5,827 nt of DNA from Candidatus Hydrogenedentota bacterium. GTDB taxonomy: Bacteria; Spirochaetota; Leptospiria; Turneriellales; J094. Positions 1 through 5,449 of this stretch are shown piece by piece (position 1 is the first letter of the stretch; each line of letters opens with the position of its first letter). Under the pieces are notes generated by a model. It was not told the origin of the DNA. It made no database searches and saw nothing but the letters and a program-made list of their open reading frames with translations. The stretch spans positions 1 to 5,827 of the forward strand of contig RFJE01000230.1 of assembly GCA_003695005.1 (NCBI GenBank). Direction: 5' to 3'. Made by a program: the position numbers and the translations under genes.

Positions 1-5
1 CCATA

Positions 6-2081
6 CTACATATAAATATAAAAACTTCTGCCATTGTCAGGGTATTGTAAAACCTGACTACCTTTTATTTCCACATTGCCTTCTAAAGTTTCTAGGATTT
101 GTTCGGGGGATGTTTTTACTAAATAAAATAAAATTCTTTTTGGGGTATTCAAAATCACTCTTTCTTCGGGAAGTAAAATCGATAATAAGATACTTCTTAA
201 CAAGGCTATTTGGTGCGATTCTAAAGCAGGGACTTGTAAGATAAGTACGTTGATTGGCCGAGCCCCTAATTCGGTTACGCGAATGAGCGTTTTTTGAAAG
301 GACTCTGTAAAATTCTTTAGACTGACGGGACTTGCCACTTCTTTTTCTTCAATGTATGTACGCAAAGCAGGAACCATATCGTAAATAGCGGGGGGAACTT
401 TTTTATCATCTTGTCCATAAATTATATCAGGTAGTTTTTGGTAAAAGAAAACTAAATAGGAATCTAAATAAAATTTTTGAAGCGGAATAAAAAACAAAGC
501 TTTTGGTCTATTTTTTTTAAGGCCAAACCGTTTTGTAAAAAATACATTTTGTAAATGTTCTTTACCAGGAAAAAACCATGTTTCTTGATTGGTAACTGGA
601 AATATTGCATCTTGTTTTAAAAAATAAAAATTAGAAGCTAAAGAATCAGCTAAACCACTATGTGCTTTGACATAATAGCAACCATGCTCTAAATCGAACA
701 GCATAAGGGATGCAGCATCGGCTTTTAATTGGTTGGCACTTAATGCTAATAGTCTTTTTACTTCCCTATCTTCAATTTCGTCAAAATAGACATCATTTAA
801 AGCCGGTAAAATAGGATTGACTAAAATGCTTTTAAACTTTTCTCGGAAGGTTTCTAGTTTTTGTTGCAAGCTTTCTGTCCATTGATATTTGGATTCCTCT
901 TTCTCTGGTTGTGCAATTTGTTCCAGTAAATCTCGGGATTCTTCTAGGGCATGCGCGCGGATTTGCTCAATTCGTGGTGGTAGAGTTTCTTCCGGCATTT
1001 CTTCATCACTAAAAGGGTCAATAAAACGAAATTCTCTTACAATTGGTTTTAACTCAATAACATTTTGTTGTTTAGTCGTTACTTCTTCTACTTCAAACAC
1101 AGCTTCCGAAGGTGCACTTGCTGCGACTTTCTCGGCAGGAATTTCTTTCTCGATGTGGAACGCTTTTTCGTCTAAAGCAGGCAGCTTTATTTTTTCTTGT
1201 TCTTGTTTTAAAGCATGCAATGTACGCTGATAGGTTTGCAAAATTTGTTCGACCTCTTCTTTCTTTTTCGACGTTAATAATACAGAGATTGGCTCAAAGT
1301 TTTTTTCGGCAATCCACAAAAGCAAGAAAGCAAATCCGGCAAAGAAGACAAGCCAAAAGGAAAAAAAAGCATAAAAGGGTAAAGCTTCTTGTGCTAAAAA
1401 AAGAGAAAAGCCTAACAAGGCAGAAGGTTTTATGGAAATACCAAATGTAGCATCAGCTTCTATGGTAAAGCTCGTTGTCTGATACGAGTTTTTCAATAGT
1501 TTCTCTTCAAGAAATTTTTTTTGTATTTGTGATAGAGCATCTTCAGGGATTAAAATAAAATTTTTACCATTTGTTAAACCACAAAAAGGACTAGAAAAGG
1601 GTTTTATAATTTTCCAAGATACAAGTAAAGCACCGATCAGTTTTTTATCATCCATTACGGGGAATAAAGTTAAGAGTTGATTTTTTTGGATGTATCGGCG
1701 AATTCCTCTATTTTTTTTTAGCTTTTTTAATTTCTTTTTAATTTTCTTTAAAGGAAGTTTCGAAAATGTTTTTGCAAACACATATCCATTTTTCTTTATA
1801 AAAGCCATGTCTTTTATGCTTCGATGCAATTCAAGGAATTTCTCTAACTGCCATTCTGGTAGGGACTCTAAAAAAAATAAGTGATTCAAATCGCCGGCTA
1901 AAATGCTTTCTTTTATGTTTTTCTCTTCCGCGAGAATAGAATCTTTTAGATTTTTTTCATAGAGTAAAATGGCTTTTTTCTTTTCATGTGGCTGCCAATA
2001 AAAAATATCGAGAAAATAAAAGAAAACTGACGCGATAAACAGCGAGAAAACAAAACTTCTTGCATGGAAAAAGGATTTCAT
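6..2081 (-). CDS. Membrane sensor-like protein with Cache-like, GAF-like and degenerate C-terminal domains (691 aa)
   Basis: A hydrophobic segment at residues 9-28 and a second at about 222-257 flank an extracytoplasmic region of about 190 residues. That region contains a Cache/PAS-like core: FIKKNGYVFAK, then LLTLFPVMDDKKLIGALLVSW, where the 'FPV.D...liGal.v' pattern is typical of Cache domains. After the second helix comes KNFEPI, reminiscent of the conserved proline entry of HAMP linkers, then a helical stretch and an acidic, proline-rich linker (about 300-400). Residues about 425-575 read like a GAF domain (LLALSANQLKADAASLMLFD, then YYVKAHSGL). The last 100 residues (NVLILQVP, a leucine-rich helix, then RILFYLVKTSPEQILETLE) follow the strand/helix order of a GGDEF-type fold but lack the GGDEF motif. 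No HisKA/HATPase, EAL, PP2C or methyl-accepting signature is visible. The start overlaps the upstream stop as ATGA, which suggests translational coupling; the nearest GAGG lies 15 nt upstream, too far to be a good ribosome binding site. Inferred role: transmembrane signalling partner of the secreted propeller protein. The domain calls are by eye. Confidence 0.88.
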   Translation of the reverse strand: MKSFFHARSFVFSLFIASVFFYFLDIFYWQPHEKKKAILLYEKNLKDSILAEEKNIKESILAGDLNHLFFLESLPEWQLEKFLELHRSIKDMAFIKKNGYVFAKTFSKLPLKKIKKKLKKLKKNRGIRRYIQKNQLLTLFPVMDDKKLIGALLVSWKIIKPFSSPFCGLTNGKNFILIPEDALSQIQKKFLEEKLLKNSYQTTSFTIEADATFGISIKPSALLGFSLFLAQEALPFYAFFSFWLVFFAGFAFLLLWIAEKNFEPISVLLTSKKKEEVEQILQTYQRTLHALKQEQEKIKLPALDEKAFHIEKEIPAEKVAASAPSEAVFEVEEVTTKQQNVIELKPIVREFRFIDPFSDEEMPEETLPPRIEQIRAHALEESRDLLEQIAQPEKEESKYQWTESLQQKLETFREKFKSILVNPILPALNDVYFDEIEDREVKRLLALSANQLKADAASLMLFDLEHGCYYVKAHSGLADSLASNFYFLKQDAIFPVTNQETWFFPGKEHLQNVFFTKRFGLKKNRPKALFFIPLQKFYLDSYLVFFYQKLPDIIYGQDDKKVPPAIYDMVPALRTYIEEKEVASPVSLKNFTESFQKTLIRVTELGARPINVLILQVPALESHQIALLRSILLSILLPEERVILNTPKRILFYLVKTSPEQILETLEGNVEIKGSQVLQYPDNGRSFYIYM
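2078..2081 (-). promoter_or_regulatory. ATGA stop/start overlap, likely translational coupling
   Basis: The TGA of the 1054-aa gene (2080-2078) overlaps the ATG of the 691-aa gene (2081-2079). With no good Shine-Dalgarno before the second start, re-initiation by ribosomes finishing the first gene is the simplest way it would be translated. This supports a single operon and production of the two proteins together. Confidence 0.7.
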
Positions 2082-5000
2082 AAAGAAAATAACATACCTC
2101 GCTTACTCAACTTTGTAAGCAAAACTTCTTTATATTTGTTTTTTAGCATACTTTTTGTAGATGGCGATACATTACCAACAATAAAACAACTTCCATCTTT
2201 CAGCTCAAATAGTACATAGTTTTTTTTCTCTTGTACCTTTCGTAAAAGTCGTCTGCGTAATAAGTACGAAAGTGCTGTTTTTTCCACTGTTTTTTTAGCA
2301 GGTTTTTTAATATAGGCTTGTGCCATTTTACGAACAAGTCGATTCCATTTTTTTCTGTTCCGACTACGACTCATCAGAGCAAAATATGAGGGTGATGGTA
2401 CAAGAACTTTGCGCAAATTTTTCGGGTCTTTAGCATTATACATGGCCACAAGCTCTTTTAATTCTTTCGACCCTAAATAAAGTTGAGCAGCAACTGCATA
2501 GTTTTTTATTTTCCCGGCAAGGGGTACTAAATATAAACCTGCCTTTTTCGGAAGTTTCGATTGAATAATCCCAGGAATGTATTTCCCTTTTGTTAAAAGC
2601 AATTTTTTTAAGCGAGCAATTTCTTTTTTAAGCCGAGCGATTTCTTCGGCATTTGCTGCGCCTGGCTCTTCCATGAGTTTTGGGTATTTGGGATCATATT
2701 CCACTGTAAAAGTGCGTCTTGATTTATTACCCGCATCATCTACCGCTAAAAACGTAATTCGGTTAAAACCTTTTTTTAGCTGCACACTACCTTCAAAAGA
2801 ACCATCATCCAGATTAAAATACTCAATGGTAGCTTTCGGGAAAACAAGAATTTCTACGGGGGAAATGTCCTGCACTCGCCCCCGAAATTTTAAATCCTGA
2901 ATACCTGTTTTAGAGGGAAGAGTTCTTACAAAAAGATCAGGGGATTTTGTATCATAATAGACAATTTCTTTTTTGTGAGAGACTCGACCGAGCTCGTCCA
3001 CAGAAGTAATTTTTAATTTATTTCGTCCCCGTTTTAAACTAACCTTTGCAGTATACGTATTGGTTTCAAAGTCCATATCCGTTGGCTTACCATTTACAAG
3101 CACCTTACGAATTCCTTTATCAAAGCTACCGGTCACTACAATGCTTCTTTCCTGAAAAGCCCGCTTTTCTAAATTGAGCCTAGCACTGACTTTCTTCTTT
3201 ACATATTCTACTTCAAAAATTTCTTCTGTTTTCTCTCCGGTTTTATGAATCGCAACAAGCTTTAACTGATTTTTTCCTTTTTGTAATTTAACTTTCTTTT
3301 TAAACTCTTTTGTTTTCGGATCCACAGGAATCTCGACTTTCTCTTTGTTGTTTACCATAACATAGAGTTCTTTGACAAGGGGGCCCAAAATGGATCCACT
3401 AAATTCAACAAAGTCTCGTAAAGTGTGATCGGGTATTTTATCCGTATCTAATTCAACGATAGTAACATCTGAAGTAAAATTTAAAGTAACTTTCTTATTC
3501 GTTTTTCTGCCCCCTTTGTCCAGCGCAGTGACTAAAAAAGAAAACTTCCCTTCTTTTCGAATCCGAGCTTGGGCTTTAAATTCATATTTATTAGCAGAAA
3601 TAGGTGTAAGCTCTGCTGTAATTTGACCCGGGTTGATAATAACTTCGTCTAAATTTTCATCTTCTACCGTCCCTGTAATGGTAACGACATTGCCTTCAAT
3701 TTTATTTTTATCAATTTCATTTACAGTTAGTTTCGGTGGTTTTGTGTCCACAGAATATTCTTGTGTAATTTTATTTTTATTTAGTGCAATATCTGCAATT
3801 TCTACTGTAATTTTAGCGCCACTGCCAACGCGGTATGGAAACCGAAATTTTTTAAATTGCCGGTCAATGATTACACGTTTTGCAGGGATGGCTTTTCCAG
3901 CTAAATATACTTTTAGCCACAATAGATTTTCTTCCATGTATCGGCCAGTAACCATTACTTCTTTTTTATCTTTTGGAAGCTCTCGAAAAATAAGCTTTAC
4001 TTTCGGTGGTGTATTATCTACAATAAAACTTCCACGAGATTCATTGATCTTTCCTTTGCTATCTTTCACGGTAAACCGCAATAAGTATAATCCATCTGTA
4101 AGCTTGCTTGTATCAATTTCCGCTACCTTTACTTTATCTCCTTTTTTAGGTGAAGATAGCCGAATTCCTGTTTTCACCCATTTAGCCTGTACTTTATCAA
4201 AAGGTTTATATTGTAAATCCCACGAGGAAATACCGGATGAGGATAATACTCGTGCATAAACGGCTACTTTTTTAGGCTCCTGATAGCGAGATGCTAAAAG
4301 GCGAGCTTCCGGAATTGATTTATTAAAGACAAACACTCCACTACCATCTGTACCTGCATAAAAGTTCTCACCTACAACAAGAGCAGCAAAAACCGAAGGC
4401 TCGGTCAGCCCCGCTTCTGCTCGATAGTTTTTAAAAAGCAGTGTTTTTTTTGATAAACGACTAACACCATCAAATGTTCCGATCCATAAAAAAAGACCAT
4501 CATCCACAATACACTGTACTTGGTCGTCCACAAGACCTTCGTCAACTGTCAATGGCTCAAAGCGTAAGGATGAACGGTCAAATCGGGAAACCCCGCCACC
4601 TGCTGTGCCTACCCAAACGGCTTCCGTATCCACGGAAATCGAAGTAACAAAAGGGTTGTTTAAACCTTCTGTGGTGCCATAGCTAAGCCAAAAATCTTCG
4701 TTTTTATCATAATAGCTAATGCCATCCATGCCACCTGCCCAAATGTAGGTGCCATCTGATTTTAAATCTTGGATGTCATTTCCGGCAAGACCTTCTAAAG
4801 CCGTGTATGCTTTCCAAGTATTTCGTACAATATCGAACCTATCCACCCCTAAACGATTGCCAATATACAGCACATCTCCGTCAAGTAAAATTGTATTGAC
4901 TTTGTTATTACTCAGCTGCCTTTTTTGCTTCGTATATTTTGTAATTTTTTTGCTCTGTAAATCGTAGCGAAGTAAACCGGTCGGGGTACCTGCCCAAATA

Positions 5001-5242
5001 ACTTTTCTCTTATGGTCAATGGCAAAACTGGTAATAAATTCTCCCTTCAAGTATTCTTTTGTTTGCCCATTTTTAATTTCATAAAGACCACGCTCAGTAG
5101 CAATCCAGTAGGATCCTTTCTCGTAATGCATGGCCTTAATAAATTTTCCGCTAATTTTAAACTTTGCCTTATGGAAATTTGCATAAATATTGCTAGAAAA
5201 AAAAAGGATAAAGAAGAGAGCAATATTAAGCATTCGTTTCAT
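2078..5242 (-). CDS. Secreted beta-propeller / multi-Ig-like / LysM-like protein (1054 aa)
   Basis: Residues 1-21 form a signal peptide (MKRM, a hydrophobic core rich in F/I/L, then NIYA before Asn22), so the product is probably exported. Residues about 40-310 carry seven repeats of the form [hydrophobic]-W/Y-[I/A/V]-[A/G]-G/T..G-[hydrophobic]..[hydrophobic]-D, for example VIWAGTPTGLLRYD, YIWAGGMDGISYYD and FLWIGTFDGVSRL. EGL-type connectors lie between blades. This is the 'Reg_prop' pattern of two-component regulator propellers and would close as one seven-bladed propeller. Residues about 325-853 hold about six Ig-like modules, two of which end near DNTPPK or DTKPPK and several of which carry a G-x-N-x-[hydrophobic] turn. 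A coiled coil (865-884, tandem EIARLKK) leads to a LysM-like stretch (900-955) and a basic tail. There is no kinase, catalytic or anchor motif. It is the first gene of the operon and overlaps the next gene by 4 nt. ATG at 5242 was chosen because it gives a complete signal peptide; ATG at 5233 (Met4) is an alternative, and neither has a clear Shine-Dalgarno. Role inferred: envelope sensor, adhesin or scaffold. Exact function unknown. Confidence 0.9.
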   Translation of the reverse strand: MKRMLNIALFFILFFSSNIYANFHKAKFKISGKFIKAMHYEKGSYWIATERGLYEIKNGQTKEYLKGEFITSFAIDHKRKVIWAGTPTGLLRYDLQSKKITKYTKQKRQLSNNKVNTILLDGDVLYIGNRLGVDRFDIVRNTWKAYTALEGLAGNDIQDLKSDGTYIWAGGMDGISYYDKNEDFWLSYGTTEGLNNPFVTSISVDTEAVWVGTAGGGVSRFDRSSLRFEPLTVDEGLVDDQVQCIVDDGLFLWIGTFDGVSRLSKKTLLFKNYRAEAGLTEPSVFAALVVGENFYAGTDGSGVFVFNKSIPEARLLASRYQEPKKVAVYARVLSSSGISSWDLQYKPFDKVQAKWVKTGIRLSSPKKGDKVKVAEIDTSKLTDGLYLLRFTVKDSKGKINESRGSFIVDNTPPKVKLIFRELPKDKKEVMVTGRYMEENLLWLKVYLAGKAIPAKRVIIDRQFKKFRFPYRVGSGAKITVEIADIALNKNKITQEYSVDTKPPKLTVNEIDKNKIEGNVVTITGTVEDENLDEVIINPGQITAELTPISANKYEFKAQARIRKEGKFSFLVTALDKGGRKTNKKVTLNFTSDVTIVELDTDKIPDHTLRDFVEFSGSILGPLVKELYVMVNNKEKVEIPVDPKTKEFKKKVKLQKGKNQLKLVAIHKTGEKTEEIFEVEYVKKKVSARLNLEKRAFQERSIVVTGSFDKGIRKVLVNGKPTDMDFETNTYTAKVSLKRGRNKLKITSVDELGRVSHKKEIVYYDTKSPDLFVRTLPSKTGIQDLKFRGRVQDISPVEILVFPKATIEYFNLDDGSFEGSVQLKKGFNRITFLAVDDAGNKSRRTFTVEYDPKYPKLMEEPGAANAEEIARLKKEIARLKKLLLTKGKYIPGIIQSKLPKKAGLYLVPLAGKIKNYAVAAQLYLGSKELKELVAMYNAKDPKNLRKVLVPSPSYFALMSRSRNRKKWNRLVRKMAQAYIKKPAKKTVEKTALSYLLRRRLLRKVQEKKNYVLFELKDGSCFIVGNVSPSTKSMLKNKYKEVLLTKLSKRGMLFSL
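2603..2644 (-). repeat. 21-nt tandem repeat encoding two coiled-coil heptads
   Basis: Two adjacent 21-nt units (2603-2623 and 2624-2644) match at 17 of 21 positions and both encode EIARLKK (residues 867-873 and 874-880). A heptad-length duplication keeps the coiled-coil register, with I and L in the core positions, and suggests oligomerisation of the secreted protein just before its LysM-like segment. Confidence 0.7.
2684..4270 (-). repeat. Array of about six Ig-like modules (coding)
   Basis: The modules run at about residues 325-414, 414-502, 505-590, 595-683, 686-765 and 768-853. The first contains DGLYLLRFTVKDSKGK, typical of bacterial Ig-like folds. Later ones follow a 'VTG...(E/D)..(hydrophobic)..V.VNG' and 'L(K/R)(K/R)G.N.(hydrophobic)' pattern, for example VTGTVEDENL, VTGSFDKGI, LQKGKNQLKL, LKRGRNKLKI and LKKGFNRITF. 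They would form an extended stalk between the propeller and the LysM-like end. Module boundaries are approximate. Confidence 0.6.
4313..5125 (-). repeat. Seven-blade beta-propeller repeat region (coding)
   Basis: The blade signatures sit near residues 45-64, 81-103, 124-146, 166-188, 208-231, 251-273 and 293-309, spaced about 41-43 residues apart. Each has an aromatic/hydrophobic strand, a G-rich turn and a second strand ending near D or an equivalent residue. Four inter-blade connectors contain GL (EGLAGND, EGLNNPF, EGLVDDQ, AGLTEPS), as in Reg_prop repeats. Seven units fit one closed propeller. The HTCS sensors I know of typically carry two propellers, so this is a shorter ectodomain. Confidence 0.75.
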
Positions 5243-5249
5243 TAAAATA

Positions 5250-5278
5250 AATATCGGATATTAAAGTTAGCTTGTCTA
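5250..5278 (-). promoter_or_regulatory. Candidate promoter for the propeller operon
   Basis: On the minus strand TAGACA (5278-5273; 5 of 6 to TTGACA) is followed after 17 nt by GATATT (5255-5250; 4 of 6 to TATAAT). Transcription would then begin within a few bases of the ATG at 5242, implying a very short or absent leader, which agrees with the lack of a Shine-Dalgarno there. TAATAT (5263-5258) is an alternative -10 and would give a leader of about 9 nt. The GATATT word also lies in a 6-bp palindrome around G5256. Confidence 0.35.
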
Positions 5279-5290
5279 GCAAAAGAAGCT

Positions 5291-5384
5291 CAGGCGACAG
5301 CGATACGGCAAAACGCCGTATCGCTGCAAAATGACGGGAGCGGCTACATTTTTGTGGGCGGCAAAACGAATTTGTGCCTCACCC
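5291..5384. other. G+C-rich intergenic island with repeated words
   Basis: About 52 of 94 bases are G or C (about 55%), clearly above the flanking coding DNA. It contains the perfect hairpin, plus a 10-bp direct repeat CGGCAAAACG at 5306-5315 (spanning the hairpin loop) and at 5359-5368. A weaker stem, GTGGGC (5354-5359) against GCCTCAC (5376-5382) with one bulged base, encloses the second copy. Composition and repeat content suggest an inserted or dispersed element, not ordinary promoter DNA, but no target duplication was recognised. Confidence 0.5.
5298..5326. repeat. Perfect 12-bp inverted repeat (5-nt loop)
   Basis: The left arm CAGCGATACGGC (5298-5309) and the right arm GCCGTATCGCTG (5315-5326) are exact reverse complements around the loop AAAAC. 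The arms are G+C-rich in an A+T-rich setting. No run of T follows on the plus strand. On the minus strand the next T-rich stretch begins several bases away, so it does not look like a standard intrinsic terminator. It sits between two divergent genes, where a terminator for either would be out of place unless it blocks read-through. Likely an operator or a dispersed palindromic repeat; the role is not known. Confidence 0.85.
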
Positions 5385-5390
5385 TTGCTA

Positions 5391-5419
5391 TTGACAGAGA
5401 ATATACTTTACAAAATATC
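5391..5419 (+). promoter_or_regulatory. Candidate promoter for the plus-strand gene
   Basis: TTGACA at 5391-5396 is a perfect sigma-70 -35 hexamer. At 17 nt spacing the -10 position holds AATATC (5414-5419), which is weak, matching TATAAT at 3 of 6. A better -10 word, TATACT (5402-5407), is only 5 nt from that -35 and would need a different upstream element. The region is A/T-rich and ends about 30 nt before the start codon, which is a sensible distance. The ACTTTA and ATATCCG words in this stretch recur in the opposite orientation near the minus-strand gene. Confidence 0.4.
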
Positions 5420-5439
5420 CGTTACTACTAAGCTGGTTA

Positions 5440-5445
5440 GGGAGG
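5440..5445 (+). promoter_or_regulatory. Shine-Dalgarno site of the plus-strand gene
   Basis: GGGAGG lies 4 nt before the ATG at 5450 and decides that start over the later in-frame GTG at codon 7. It is the only strong ribosome binding site in the window and contrasts with the weak upstream sequences of both minus-strand genes. Confidence 0.75.
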
Positions 5446-5449
5446 CAAT

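Noticed and set aside
889..1450. Plus-strand open frames of 112-113 codons inside the membrane protein gene
   Set aside because: They lie antisense to the well-supported 691-aa gene, are rich in Ser/Cys or Lys/Arg as expected from reverse-complemented codons, and show no domain pattern.
6..2081. Histidine kinase or diguanylate cyclase
   Set aside because: No H-box, N/G-box ATP motifs or GGDEF/EAL signature could be found in the cytoplasmic part.
3633..4259. Plus-strand open frame of 208 codons within the Ig-like region
   Set aside because: It is antisense to clearly patterned Ig-like modules; its Ser/Phe/Thr-rich composition is that of a shadow frame and no ribosome binding site or motif supports it.
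2078..5242. Hybrid two-component system sensor (HTCS)
   Set aside because: The propeller is present, but there is no transmembrane helix after it, no Y_Y_Y-to-kinase transition and no receiver or HTH; the chain continues as Ig-like modules and a LysM-like end.
5298..5326. Intrinsic terminator
   Set aside because: The stem is strong but no T run follows on either strand within a few bases, and it lies upstream of both divergent genes instead of after one.
5402..5407. TATACT as the main -10 box of the plus-strand gene
   Set aside because: It matches the consensus at 5 of 6, but no acceptable -35 lies 16-18 nt upstream (TCACCC there) and the TTGACA is only 5 nt away; kept only as an alternative.
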